From Pseudoalteromonas neustonica (lineage in GTDB: Bacteria > Pseudomonadota > Gammaproteobacteria > Enterobacterales > Alteromonadaceae): a stretch of DNA of 64,000 bases. Below the pieces are notes generated by a model that worked only from the letters and a program-made list of their open reading frames with translations, searched no databases and was not told where the DNA came from. Positions 27,357 through 37,686 of this stretch are shown here, piece after piece. Positions within the stretch are counted from its first letter, which is position 1. The number at the start of each line of letters is the position of its first letter. The DNA lies in NCBI RefSeq assembly GCF_001653135.1, contig NZ_BDDS01000004.1, forward strand, positions 124,001-188,000, given 5' to 3'. A program made the position numbers and the translations under genes.

Positions 27357-29612
27357 TTACTGATTTACTACACTTTTTAGTGGATTTATTGGCTTCGCAT
27401 TTTCGTCCAATAAGTTCATATCAAAATCAAACTCATCAACGCGGATAGCGCGTTCACGTTTTTTATTGTAATCAATCAGTTTAGCGTACTCTTCTTCAGT
27501 GATTACATTTGCAACAAGTGCATTATCAAGTGTTAGTGCAAAACGAATACCTGGTTTAATTGCTTTAGCACGTAGCGCTTTCTTCACTTTTGCGAGTAAA
27601 TCTAAACACCCCATTTTCGCTTTATACGCTTGCTCATTGATGTGATGCCCATCACCCTCAACAGGCTTAACTAAATGCGTGATTTGCTTTTTAAAAGCGG
27701 TATCTAATTGCGCTTGCTTAGATAATTCACGAATTAAATCGTCACTGATTTTTGGCATTTTAGTTGAGTAGTTCATAGTGATAAAACGCATAAACTTACG
27801 TGTGCCACTTGCTGGGAAGTTATCTAAAAATTTATGCAGTGCTTCTTCAGCACTTTGTAGTGCAAAACGCGTTGCGTAGTGGAAGTACGGCGCAGCTTGC
27901 TCGCGCTCACTGCTCGCTACTTTTTGCTCGTAATACTTAATTGATGCCATTGCTGCATACAAAAAGCTCATTACGTCACCTAAGCGTGCTGAAAGCATTT
28001 CAGCTTGTTTAAGTTTCCCGCCTAATACTAATAACGAGAAATCAGCGTATACCGCAAGTTTTGCTGATAATTTTTGCGCTGCTTTTTCATATTCGCGTAC
28101 TTCAGGTAATGGTGAATTGGCACCCGCTGTGAACGGTAAAACACCTAAACGGAACGCACGTAAGCTGTTTGCTACGCTGTAACCCACAGTTTTACGTAAA
28201 ATGCGGTTAAACTCTTTATCAGCGCCTTTATCTTCACTGTGAATTGATTCAACCATAGACTGTAAATATGGGTGACAACGCATAACACCTTGACCAAATA
28301 TCATTAAGTTACGCGTAAGAATGTTTGCGCCTTCTACCGTTATTGCAATTGGTTGTGCAACATAACCACTTGCTAAAGTATTTTGCGGGCCATTTTGAAT
28401 CGCTTTACCAGCTTGAATATCCATTGCTGAATCAAGCACATCACGGCCAATTTCAGTCATGTGGTATTTAGCTATCGCCGTCACGACAGATGGCTTTAAG
28501 CCCATGCCTAAGCCTTCGGTGGTTAAAACACGCATTGCTTCTTGTAGGTATGTTTTACCAGCAATATCAGCCAGCTTTTCTTGAATACCTTCAAATTGAC
28601 CAATGGCTAGACCAAATTGCTCACGTACTGCAGCGTATTCAGAGGCACCTTTAAATGCTACTTGCGCAGTACTCACGCCTAGTGCTGGTAATGAAATACC
28701 ACGGCCAGCGCCTAAGCAGCTAACCAGCATTTGCCAACCACGACCGATGTTATTTTGACCACCGATAATAAAGTCCATTGGTACAAATACTTTGTTACCA
28801 CGCGTAGTACCGTTGTAAAAACGAATGCCCATTGGATCGTGGCGATTGCCAAGCTCTACACCTGGGTGCTCTTTTGGAATAAGTGCACAGGTAATGCCGA
28901 GGTTTTCTTTGCCACCTAGCAAACCATTAGGATCAACCACTTTAAATGCTAAACCAAGTACAGTCGCAATCGGTGCGAGTGTGATATAACGTTTGTCCCA
29001 CGTGATCTCAAGGCCAAGTACTTCTTCGCCGTTATACATGCCTTTAGTGACAGTACCTAAATCTGGAATACCACCGGCATCAGAGCCAGCTTCTGGGCTA
29101 GTTAGTGCAAAGCAAGGGATGTCACGGCCATTTGCAAGACGCGGTAAATAATGCGCTTGTTGCTCTTTAGTACCAAAATGCAGTAATAATTCGCCCGGAC
29201 CTAATGAGTTCGGAACCATTACTGTTACAGCGACTGCGGAGCTTTTAGTTGCAATTGTGCCTACAATGGTAGAGTTTGCATAAGGGCTAAATTCTAAACC
29301 ACCAAATGACTTAGGAATGATCAATGAAAAGAAACGTTCCTTTTTTAGAAAGTCTAAAATGTACTCAGGTAAATGAATACCATTTTGAATTTGTGTGTCG
29401 TCGATCATGCCCAGTAACTCTTGTAATGGGCCGTCTATAAATGCTTGTTCGTCAGCGCTTAGCACTGCTGCTGGCACTGCGCGTAATGCGTCGAAATCTG
29501 GCTTACCTTGGTAGATAGAGCCTTCTAACCAAACATCACCCGCATCAAGGGCTTCTTGTTCAGTTATTGAAATACTTGGTAATACTTTTTTTAATTTTGT
29601 GCGTAAACTCAT
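27357..29612 (-). CDS. fadE: Acyl-CoA dehydrogenase, FadE type
   Basis: The 751-residue flavoenzyme performs the first step of fatty-acid beta-oxidation. The N-terminal and middle acyl-CoA dehydrogenase domains include L-T-S-P-E-A-G-S-D-A-G and the central flavin-binding region; the long C-terminal part corresponds to the DUF1974 extension of FadE. It is about 60 residues shorter than E. coli FadE, lacking its hydrophobic N-terminus. A FadR-like operator overlaps the region before the start codon, and a strong terminator closes it as a single-gene unit. Confidence 0.9.
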   Translation of the reverse strand: MSLRTKLKKVLPSISITEQEALDAGDVWLEGSIYQGKPDFDALRAVPAAVLSADEQAFIDGPLQELLGMIDDTQIQNGIHLPEYILDFLKKERFFSLIIPKSFGGLEFSPYANSTIVGTIATKSSAVAVTVMVPNSLGPGELLLHFGTKEQQAHYLPRLANGRDIPCFALTSPEAGSDAGGIPDLGTVTKGMYNGEEVLGLEITWDKRYITLAPIATVLGLAFKVVDPNGLLGGKENLGITCALIPKEHPGVELGNRHDPMGIRFYNGTTRGNKVFVPMDFIIGGQNNIGRGWQMLVSCLGAGRGISLPALGVSTAQVAFKGASEYAAVREQFGLAIGQFEGIQEKLADIAGKTYLQEAMRVLTTEGLGMGLKPSVVTAIAKYHMTEIGRDVLDSAMDIQAGKAIQNGPQNTLASGYVAQPIAITVEGANILTRNLMIFGQGVMRCHPYLQSMVESIHSEDKGADKEFNRILRKTVGYSVANSLRAFRLGVLPFTAGANSPLPEVREYEKAAQKLSAKLAVYADFSLLVLGGKLKQAEMLSARLGDVMSFLYAAMASIKYYEQKVASSEREQAAPYFHYATRFALQSAEEALHKFLDNFPASGTRKFMRFITMNYSTKMPKISDDLIRELSKQAQLDTAFKKQITHLVKPVEGDGHHINEQAYKAKMGCLDLLAKVKKALRAKAIKPGIRFALTLDNALVANVITEEEYAKLIDYNKKRERAIRVDEFDFDMNLLDENAKPINPLKSVVNQ

Positions 29613-29616
29613 GATT

Positions 29617-29633
29617 AACTCATCCGACCAGAT
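29617..29633 (-). promoter_or_regulatory. FadR-like operator overlapping the fadE leader
   Basis: On the minus strand ATCTGGTCGGATGAGTT agrees with the FadR pattern AnCTGGTCnGAnnTGTT at all but one fixed position. It lies four bases before the ATG and includes the GGATGAG ribosome site. Confidence 0.65.
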
Positions 29634-29874
29634 AATTTATATCTCTATTACGTCATAAAAATTGCTTTAGATCAATTGCTCTAACCAACTTTTTAACAGT
29701 TTTTTCAATTTATTTATCTTTAGATGTGTAAGCTATTGAATAAAAAGGGCTTACACGTGTACGCTGAAATGTATTTATTTTGCGCCGATTTAATCAAAAA
29801 CAACACTAAATAGAGTTTTTAATTAACCAAGCACAGAGAATAAGGACAAATAAGGTGATCAAAATCATAATCAA

Positions 29875-30073
29875 GGTATCCCAAGATAAAAAGTTGTGCG
29901 TTTCACAGGAGGTAATATTAGGGGTTACTTTGCACAAGTAGCAGCTCTTTTTTGTATAGAGCAACCTAAGGAGAAAGACCGGTGAAGCCTTTAGTCGTTA
30001 TCACGTAACCCTCAACAATCAGCCTAATTTCATTGTTTTTAACGCCAACTGACATCGAATGGAGGTCGTATCC
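29875..30073. repeat. Degenerate family A repeat
   Basis: Starts GGTATCCCAAG, contains GCGTTTCACAGGAGGTAATATTAGGGGTTACTTTGC in diverged form (two stretches matching the family core), and ends near GGAGGTCGTATCC. It fills much of the 489-bp gap between fadE and ybaK. The rest of that gap holds only the FadR-like site and promoter-like AT tracts. Confidence 0.55.
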
Positions 30074-30101
30074 TCATACTTTTTTATTTGGTTAATTTAC
30101 G

Positions 30102-30563
30102 CTAAAAATTGGCATATTGGCCGTTACATAAGTTAAGTAAACAATTAGGAGGCACTGCTATTTCAAGCCCTCGCTTGCCTGCACTCACATAGATTGTCTC
30201 GAACTTTTCAGCACTGGCGTGTAAATAGGTTGCTAAACGTTTCTTTTGCCCTAAAGGGCTCACACCACCGAGTATATAACCCGTGCTGTTTTCTACTTTT
30301 TGCGGTGCAGCCATATATACTTTTTTAGCCTTACAGGCTTTTGCCAGCTGCTTTAAATTAATTTGTTGGCTAACGGGTGTAATCGCGACGATTAACGTTT
30401 GCTCAGAAGTTTCAAGCACAAGCGTTTTAAACACCTTCTCAGCAGGCAAATTTAGCTTTTCAACGGCTTCTAAACCAAAGTTTTGGTCTTTGGGATTATG
30501 CTCATAACTAAGCAGATCAAAATTTATGCGGTGTTTTTTTAGTAATTTAGTCGCTGGTGTCAT
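30102..30563 (-). CDS. ybaK: Cys-tRNA(Pro) deacylase
   Basis: The 153-residue editing protein has the YbaK fold with the essential Lys in A-E-K-V-F-K-T-L-V-L-E and the G-G-V-S-P-L-G loop. It hydrolyses Cys-tRNA(Pro) formed by mischarging. Length and motifs match E. coli YbaK/EbsC. It stands alone; the 375-bp gap upstream has no further gene. Confidence 0.93.
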   Translation of the reverse strand: MTPATKLLKKHRINFDLLSYEHNPKDQNFGLEAVEKLNLPAEKVFKTLVLETSEQTLIVAITPVSQQINLKQLAKACKAKKVYMAAPQKVENSTGYILGGVSPLGQKKRLATYLHASAEKFETIYVSAGKRGLEIAVPPNCLLNLCNGQYANF

Positions 30564-30976
30564 TATTTTTTACCAGTTCAGTTATTTTAAAACTAGGCCT
30601 ACGATTATACGCAACGTTTGCTATAAGTATCCCAATTTGTGACTCTTTAATTAACAACTTTATACTCATTTTCTGTTTATAGACCCAAACTAACTTTGCA
30701 GGTTAATTGCCCTTCAAATTGATAATTTGAGAGGCTACTGCGCTCAATACAAACTTGTAGCAAGCATGTAATAAAAATATAAAAATGCACCAAACTATTC
30801 CATTAAAGTAAATGCTCTTTTATTTTAAATTAACAAAACAAAATAAAAACATTAATTATTATAGGTTTACAAAAAACAAAAGAACGCCCACTAATCATTA
30901 TAGTTAATCACAAATTAGTATTTTTTAGTAATAGTTTATTGAAAAATAAGTTATTACGTATTACATTACGATCAAA

Positions 30977-30991
30977 TGCAAATAATTATCA
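30977..30991. promoter_or_regulatory. Fur-like box before the broken haem receptor
   Basis: TGCAAATAATTATCA matches 12 of 14 fixed Fur positions. It lies 20 bp before the TTG at 31011, which argues that the true start is 31011 rather than 30939. Confidence 0.6.
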
Positions 30992-31010
30992 TTTAAAAGG
31001 ATTTGTTACT

Positions 31011-33236
31011 TTGAAACTCTCTCATCTGTTTGTATGTATTAGTACGGCCACTTGTTCAATGGGCGTATATAGCCAAAATACACACTCTGACTCCCCTGCA
31101 AATATTGAAAAAATTGAAGTTTTTGGCCATAAATTAACACTCGATAATCAAGATGTTGCCGCATCAGTTTCTTCACTAAACGCAAAAGAAATTGAACGCC
31201 AGCAAGTTGCAGATCTCACACAATTACTTAGAACATTACCAGGGGTTGACGTATCTGGCAGTGTTAATCCTTTATCAGGTCAACCTTCAATTCGTGGTTT
31301 ATATGGTGAGCGAATTCATGTATCTGTCGATAATGTGAAACGAAAAAGCGAGTCTGATGGCAGCCAGAACATCGCTGTAATAAACAGTTTAGGAGTTGAT
31401 CCTAACCAGTTAAAACAAGTCCAAGTATTAAGAGGTGCTGATTCTTTAACCGTAGGTTCGGGCGCACTTGGTGGAAGTATTCGTTTAGTCACCAAGAATG
31501 CAGCTGATTATTTAGCCGCTGAAAATGGTGTTGGTGTTAATGTTGCTGCAAACTATCAATCTGTTTCTGATGCTGTTTTTTATTCAGCATCGGCTTTTCA
31601 TCTAACGGATATGCTTGATACCGTAGCGTACATTAGCCAAGTAAATTACAGTGATATAGACATAGTTAAAAAAGATCACGCACAAGAAGATGAAGCTATT
31701 GCACAACTCGATAAAATAAAAAATGAGTCTCAAAGAACAAATTTAACTCTAAAAAACACATGGTATTTTATGCCTGAGCATAGCCTCCAAAGTAAACTAG
31801 ACTTTAGTGAAACAGAGTCACTCGATCAGCCTTACGGGCAAAGACTCGATTTGGGGATCACCTACCCGACACTCAGTGAAGATTACAAAAATGACTACAT
31901 TGAAGGTATGCTTAATTACACATACCAACCTCAAAATATGTTTATCGACCTTGACGTACAGGCTTTTTATAGCAAAAAAACCTACGATGAGACTACGAAT
32001 GGCTACATTATGCGAGGTGAAAATAAAATAGACTTTGATAAAGTCAGTAATGGTGAAAACAAACGCTATGGATTGAGAGTTGCCAACCTCGCAACATTCA
32101 CGGGCTTAATTGACCATAAATTGGCTATCGAGTTTAGTTTTGATCGCGAACTATTTGACCAGCAACAATATGAAAAAAAGACCCTCTCAAGTTACTACGG
32201 ACAAAGCCAAGGCGATAATGTATCGCTGTCAGTAATCGACCAAAGTGAATTCTTTAATAAACGTATTCTTTTAACTGCGGGGCTTCGTTACGACAATTAT
32301 GATCGTAGCAGCGACACCTTTATTAGTTTTGCTGATAATAAAAATAATGCATTATCAAAAGAATTAGGAGTAACATTTAAGGCCACTGAGAATATAAATT
32401 TTTATATGAAAGCGGCTGAGGCATTCAGAGCCCCTTCGTTACAAGAGCTGTATAAAAAAGATGAATGGCGCTGTCATATCGGCGGTAAGTTATGCTATTC
32501 AGAACCCCAGCCTAATTTAAAAGCTGAGAGTGCTTTAAATTATGAAGGAGGTATCGGCTTCGCATGACAAGATACTGCATACATTGATCAGCTCAGCATT
32601 AAAGCCATATATTTTAAAAGTAACATTGATGATTACATAGATAACGTACCGTATATGTACTACATCGACGCCGACGGTAATAAGCAGCTCGGTTCACCTG
32701 GTCCTGATCCTGCCAATGGAATCCCTGTTGCAACACATCGAGATTATAGTGCTAAAAACATTGGTCAGCTAAAAAGTGAAGGCTTTGAAATAGAGGCAAA
32801 GTATCAATACAAAAATCTCGATATGTACCTAGGATATGCAAAACTAAACATGGACATTATAGGCCTGCCTAACTTCTTTTTAGGAACAATTGATTACAAT
32901 AAACAGCCTTATGCTGAAGCCCCAGCAAATAAGTTAACGTGGAATACCAATTATCAATTAAATGATAACTTTAATGTGGGTATACAATTACTCCATTACA
33001 GGGCGCAGCAACGCCTTAGTGACACATACAAAAAATATGGCTATGGTACAAGTACATACAGTATTTACAACTTAAATGCACAGTATCAAGGTAGTGATAG
33101 CCTCAGTAATCTCAGTGTTCGCTTTGGCGTAAACAACCTAACCAATAAGCGTTATTTACGCGCACCTGCCAGCGAAGCAAACGATCCAAGTGAGTTAGGG
33201 AGAAACTACAAGGTGACGCTTAGTTACCAATTTTAA
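31011..33236 (+). pseudogene. TonB-dependent haem/haemoglobin receptor with one in-frame stop
   Basis: TTG at 31011 follows AAAAGGA and starts a clean signal peptide. The plug shows Q-P-S-I-R-G-L-Y-G-E-R and S-G-A-L-G-G-S-I-R motifs of the haemoglobin/transferrin receptor family, and the barrel has the F-R-A-P-S-L-Q-E-L-Y box and ends in Y-Q-F. At 32565-32567 the frame reads G-I-G-F-A-stop-Q-D and then continues in the same frame to the proper C-terminus. A TGG-to-TGA change is the simplest cause. The truncated product would lack about a third of its barrel. Unless the stop is a sequence error, the gene is inactive. Confidence 0.85.
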
Positions 33237-33278
33237 TTGTTCAAGCTCAGATTAAGGTATTTATAATTTAGAATTAGT

Positions 33279-33372
33279 TATACCAAACAACTTTAAATAC
33301 GTGTTTCAGCTGTAATAAAAAGCGAATGTCATTGCTGCAAATTAACACATTAATTTTAAAGTTGTTTGAGTA
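33279..33372. repeat. Short palindromic repeat related to family A
   Basis: TATACCAAACAACTTTAAA at the left is mirrored by TTTAAAGTTGTTTGAGTA at the right, with ACGTGTTTCAGC inside. The short 94-bp length and end sequences resemble a deleted family A copy. Confidence 0.5.
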
Positions 33373-33458
33373 CATAAGCGTAGATACGCGACACAGTAGT
33401 GTATCTACGCTGCTCATAAACAACTACATGCGAATAGTTGATAAATATGGCTCCTAGA

Positions 33459-35780
33459 TTAAATAATATTCACCACCGGGATCAAGCGGCTTTTAGCTGC
33501 CATGCGTTTTCCATAAATACGCATTGAGCTTACCGCTAACGCAACCACCACAGCACAACCCAACAACCAAAAAGCTGAGAACATAGGTGAGTGTTTAAAA
33601 TTACCCACTTGATAAACTACTGAGGCGGTAATGTAGGCGAGACCTGTTGACCAAGTCGCTACAAATAGCATCCACTTCATTCCAGCTTCTCTATACATGG
33701 CGCCCATAACAGCAACACATGGGGTATATAACAGTACAAACACCAAGTAACTAAATGCGGCTAATTGACTACTAAATAAATTTTCCATAGTCGCGTACGT
33801 TGACACATTAACATCTTGATCTACCGCAGCACTCGTTTGGTCACTCACATTCGCGACATTTAGTCCTAACGGATCGAGTAAATTACCAAAAACATCCAGT
33901 AAATTGGCAGGCACGCTGGAAAAAGCTTCACCTACTTTATCAAGAACTTTAACCGGTTCATCGCTTGTCGTATTTGCACCTTCTAAGTTTGAATATAAGC
34001 TATCTAGGGTACCAACCACCGCTTCTTTAGCAAACACGCCTGTAAATATACCCACTGTAGCAGGCCAATTATCTTGCTCAACACCAATTGGAGAAAATAT
34101 TGGCGTTGCGAATTTTGATATTTCACTCAGCATTGATTTATCAGTGTTGTCGTTACCAAAGGTGTAATCGGTACCAAATGAACTTAGTATTTTAAGAATA
34201 ACAAAAACGACGATAATCGTTTTACCAGCGCGCATACAAAAGCTTTTTAAACGCTCCCATGCTTTATAAAGTACCCCTTTTGCCGTAGGCATATGATACG
34301 CAGGCAACTCTAAAATAAACGGTGTAAGGGTTGGACTAAATAAGGTATTTTTAAGTACTAACCCTGTCAATACCGCCATTACTATGCCCAGTATATACAG
34401 TGCAAACACAAGGTTTTGACCATTGGTTGTAAAAAATGCGGCAACAAATAATGCATAAACACTTAACCGAGCACCACATGACATAAACGGCGACATGGCA
34501 ATCGTCAATAAACGATCTTTATGAGTTTCTAATGTCCGTGTGGCCATAACCGATGGCACGTTACAGCCAAAACCAACAATTAAGGGTACAAACGCTTTAC
34601 CAGGTAAACCTATGGCCCGCATTAATCTATCCATAATAAATGCAGCGCGAGCCATGTAGCCTGAATCCTCAATAAAAGCTAAGCAGAAATATAAAAAGCC
34701 AATAACAGGAATAAAGGTCGCAACTAACTGAATACCGCCACCGATACCATCGGCTAATAATGCACGTAACCAATCAGCCGCACCGACTGAAGTAAGTATT
34801 TGCCCAAAGCCATCAACCAAAATAGCGCCAACGGCAATATCAAAAAAATCTATAAATGCACCGCCAACATTCACCGCAACTGTAAACATGACGTACATAA
34901 TAGCTAGGAAGATTGGGATCCCTAAAAATCGGTTGATCACTATTGCATCAATTTTATCACTAATCGTATCTGATGCTACACCCTTGGTATTTTGAACTTG
35001 ATCAGCAAGCTGATGTGCAAATTCATATCGCCCGTTAGCAAATAGCACATCAAGTTCATGATGATCAGCAAATTGTGCAAACTGTGTTTTAGCCAATGCC
35101 TGTGTATCTTGATCAGCGTAACTAAAACAGCTTTCATCTTGCTCTAATAAACGCAGTGCAAGCCATTGAGTATCTACATTGTCTATTTTTTTATCACTTG
35201 CTTGTAGGCTTTTAACAATTTTTTTTGTCGCATGCATTACTTTTTGATCATAATGCGGCACATGCGACGAAACCTGTTTAAGCTCTAAGCCTTTAGCAAT
35301 GCATAACTTTAATCCTGCAATCCCTTTTTTATTATTGGCACTTAACGCAATTACAGGGCAACCTAACTTTTCTTCTAGGGCTTTAGTATCTATCACTAAA
35401 CCATTTCGCTTAGCAACATCAACCATATTTAACACGATAACCAAAGGTACTTTCATTTCAAGTAGCTGTGCGGTCAGGTATAAATTTCGTTCCAGGTTTG
35501 ATGCATCTAATATATTAATGATCAGCTCAGCCTCGCCACTTAGCGCATAATCTCGTGCTATTTTTTCGTCAAGTGGTGTTTGCGAGTTTACATCAAGTGA
35601 GTATGTGCCCGGTAAATCAACCAAATCAACGCGCTGATCAGCAACCTTGAACTGACCAATTTTTTTATCGATCGTCACGCCTGACCAATTTCCAACTTTT
35701 TGCTTACTGCCTGTTAGTGCATTAAAAAGCGTGGTTTTACCACAGTTCGGGTTACCAATAACAGCTATGTTTGGATTCAT
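33459..35780 (-). CDS. feoB: Ferrous iron transporter FeoB
   Basis: The 773-residue protein begins with a G-protein domain (G1 G-N-P-N-C-G-K-T-T, G3 D-L-P-G-T-Y-S-L, G4 N-M-V-D), followed by a GDI-like linker and the two Gate membrane domains with G-F-G-C-N-V-P and S-C-G-A-R-L. It imports Fe2+ across the inner membrane. Its ATG overlaps the feoA stop by four bases. No feoC is seen downstream. All key motifs are intact. Confidence 0.97.
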   Translation of the reverse strand: MNPNIAVIGNPNCGKTTLFNALTGSKQKVGNWSGVTIDKKIGQFKVADQRVDLVDLPGTYSLDVNSQTPLDEKIARDYALSGEAELIINILDASNLERNLYLTAQLLEMKVPLVIVLNMVDVAKRNGLVIDTKALEEKLGCPVIALSANNKKGIAGLKLCIAKGLELKQVSSHVPHYDQKVMHATKKIVKSLQASDKKIDNVDTQWLALRLLEQDESCFSYADQDTQALAKTQFAQFADHHELDVLFANGRYEFAHQLADQVQNTKGVASDTISDKIDAIVINRFLGIPIFLAIMYVMFTVAVNVGGAFIDFFDIAVGAILVDGFGQILTSVGAADWLRALLADGIGGGIQLVATFIPVIGFLYFCLAFIEDSGYMARAAFIMDRLMRAIGLPGKAFVPLIVGFGCNVPSVMATRTLETHKDRLLTIAMSPFMSCGARLSVYALFVAAFFTTNGQNLVFALYILGIVMAVLTGLVLKNTLFSPTLTPFILELPAYHMPTAKGVLYKAWERLKSFCMRAGKTIIVVFVILKILSSFGTDYTFGNDNTDKSMLSEISKFATPIFSPIGVEQDNWPATVGIFTGVFAKEAVVGTLDSLYSNLEGANTTSDEPVKVLDKVGEAFSSVPANLLDVFGNLLDPLGLNVANVSDQTSAAVDQDVNVSTYATMENLFSSQLAAFSYLVFVLLYTPCVAVMGAMYREAGMKWMLFVATWSTGLAYITASVVYQVGNFKHSPMFSAFWLLGCAVVVALAVSSMRIYGKRMAAKSRLIPVVNII

Positions 35781-36010
35781 ACAGCAAGTTCCAAATTAAT
35801 CGATTGAGCCTCAGCTTTACGAAGACTTAAAACAGTACCACGCACTTTGATAATCATAGGATCACCAAACGGAGAAAAACGTAGCACATGGACAGGCGCA
35901 CCAGGGGTAAGCCCCATCGCGAGTAATTTTTGACGCAGCAAACTTGCATTGGGATCAATGCTTACCACAGAGCCATGTTGGCCGATAGTTAATTTATCTA
36001 ATGTTAACAT
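35777..36010 (-). CDS. feoA: Ferrous iron transport protein FeoA
   Basis: A 77-residue SH3-like cytoplasmic protein with the Q-K-L-L-A-M-G-L-T-P-G-A-P motif. It is the first gene of feoAB and is thought to interact with FeoB. A Fur-like box lies about 65 bp upstream. Confidence 0.95.
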   Translation of the reverse strand: MLTLDKLTIGQHGSVVSIDPNASLLRQKLLAMGLTPGAPVHVLRFSPFGDPMIIKVRGTVLSLRKAEAQSINLELAV

Positions 36011-36073
36011 GCCGTCTTATTCTATTAATTACATCAATGGGCTGATTTTACGCCGATTATCCAATCATGCAAG

Positions 36074-36088
36074 TGAGACTGATTATCA
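36074..36088 (-). promoter_or_regulatory. Fur-like box before feoAB
   Basis: On the minus strand TGATAATCAGTCTCA has a perfect left half and 12 of 14 matches overall to the Fur consensus. feoAB is Fur-controlled in many bacteria. Confidence 0.7.
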
Positions 36089-36321
36089 TATCGATAAGTA
36101 TACAAAATAAAGCAAAAACGAGATGTAATTACCTGTTATAGGTATGTTTTTTAGTAGGTAGAGTTGATGAGTTAACCGTTATTGACTGCTTAGATGAGGT
36201 ATTCGTTCTTTGCATATTTCATAGATGTTAATTAACTGTTTTTTTTTAAATTTAACTTTTTATCAAGCAAGTTACTTTTAGGTGGGGTAATTTGTAAATT
36301 AATAATAAAGTTTTCAAACAA

Positions 36322-36347
36322 AAAATGGCGCTAATTAGCGCCATTTT
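36322..36347 (-). terminator. Terminator of dnaJ
   Basis: A perfect 26-bp palindrome (AAAATGGCGCTAA and its complement) just beyond the dnaJ stop, T-rich on both strands. It may also act on the opposite strand. The rest of 36011-36362 holds only the feoA promoter region. Confidence 0.85.
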
Positions 36348-36362
36348 ATGAGTAATGAGTTA

Positions 36363-37499
36363 TTACTTCGTCAGGTCATCAAAGAACTTTTTTACACCAT
36401 CAAAAAAGCCTTTTTCTTTTGGACGATTTTTTGAACCATCCTTACCCATACTTTGCTCAAGCTCTTGGAGTAATTCACGTTGGCGCTCATTTAAGTTCAC
36501 TGGCGTTTCAATTACTACCTTACAAATTAAATCGCCTATAGCGCCGCTGCGTACAGACTTAACACCTTTACCGCGCATGCGGAACATTTTGCCTGTTTGA
36601 CTTTCTGTTGGGATTTTTAATTTAGCACGACCATCTAAGGTAGGTACTTCAATTTCACCGCCCAATGCCGCTGTTGTAAAGCCAATGGGTACTTCGCAAT
36701 AAAGGTTATTGCCATCACGTTCAAATATGCGGTGTTCACGCACTGATACTTGAACATATAAGTCCCCAGCTGGTGCACCGTGCACGCCTGCTTCACCTTC
36801 ACCCGATAAACGGATACGGTCGCCAGTATCAACGCCCGCAGGAATTTTAACTGATAATGTTTTAGTTTTTTCTACACGACCTTGGCCATGGCAGCTGTTA
36901 CATGGATCAGAAATAATCTGACCAGTCCCCTGACATGTCGGGCATGTTTGCTGTACAGCAAAGAAACCTTGGCGCATTTGCACTTGGCCTGCACCATGAC
37001 ACGTTGTACATGTTTTAGGTTTAGATCCCGCTTTTGCACCACTGCCGTCACATGGCGAGCAGCTTACCCAAGTGGGTACTTTAATTTCAACTTCTTTACC
37101 ACGAACCGCTTCTTCTAAGCTTAAGTCCATGTTGTAACGTAAATCGGAACCGCGTTGTTGACGTGATTGACGTCGACCACCGCCGCCACCAAAAATATCA
37201 CCAAATACATCACCGAAGATGTCACCAAAATCACCTTGACCGTGGCCACCATGACCACCGCCGCCGCCACCTTGTTCAAATGCAGCATGACCGTATTGAT
37301 CATACATTTGACGTTTTTGAGCATCGGTTAAAATCTCGTAGGCTTCTTTAACTTCCTTGAACTTAGTTTCAAGTTCTTTATCGCCTGCGGTACGGTCTGG
37401 ATGATATTTCATCGCTAAGCGTTTATACGCTTTTTTAACGTCTCTTTCGCTGGCATCTTTTGCCACTCCAAGGACTTCATAATAATCGCGTTTTGACAT
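36363..37499 (-). CDS. dnaJ: Chaperone DnaJ (Hsp40)
   Basis: The 378-residue co-chaperone has a J domain with H-P-D at residues 33-35, a Gly-rich linker (unusually His-rich: G-G-H-G-G-H-G), four zinc-finger repeats (C-S-P-C, C-T-T-C, C-P-T-C, C-N-S-C) and the C-terminal substrate domains. The ATG at 37499 (M-S-K-R-D-Y-Y-E) is the canonical start; a GTG three codons upstream is possible. It stimulates DnaK ATPase and delivers substrates. It follows dnaK, separated by a hairpin. Confidence 0.97.
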   Translation of the reverse strand: MSKRDYYEVLGVAKDASERDVKKAYKRLAMKYHPDRTAGDKELETKFKEVKEAYEILTDAQKRQMYDQYGHAAFEQGGGGGGHGGHGQGDFGDIFGDVFGDIFGGGGGRRQSRQQRGSDLRYNMDLSLEEAVRGKEVEIKVPTWVSCSPCDGSGAKAGSKPKTCTTCHGAGQVQMRQGFFAVQQTCPTCQGTGQIISDPCNSCHGQGRVEKTKTLSVKIPAGVDTGDRIRLSGEGEAGVHGAPAGDLYVQVSVREHRIFERDGNNLYCEVPIGFTTAALGGEIEVPTLDGRAKLKIPTESQTGKMFRMRGKGVKSVRSGAIGDLICKVVIETPVNLNERQRELLQELEQSMGKDGSKNRPKEKGFFDGVKKFFDDLTK

Positions 37500-37583
37500 A
37501 TCTATCACACTACTCTTTTCTTACTGCAGCTTGGCTGCGGATAAACCGATAAATCACATCGATTTACCATCTAATTTACATGC

Positions 37584-37614
37584 AAAAGGCGCGTCAAGCT
37601 TTTGCCTGCGCGCC
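37584..37614 (-). terminator. Hairpin between dnaK and dnaJ
   Basis: Minus-strand stem GGCGCG/CGCGCC with a 19-base loop, followed by TTTT. It could reduce dnaJ transcription relative to dnaK. Confidence 0.55.
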
Positions 37615-37686
37615 TAAGGTGTTCATCCTAACTTAAATCATGACACTATTCATCGTGTTTTTAGTTAGGCGAAGCGCTAACAACAA

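Noticed and set aside
30939..31010. Longer N-terminus of the broken haem receptor from TTG at 30939
   Set aside because: It would place the Fur-like box inside the gene and bury the signal peptide; TTG at 31011 has a good ribosome site.
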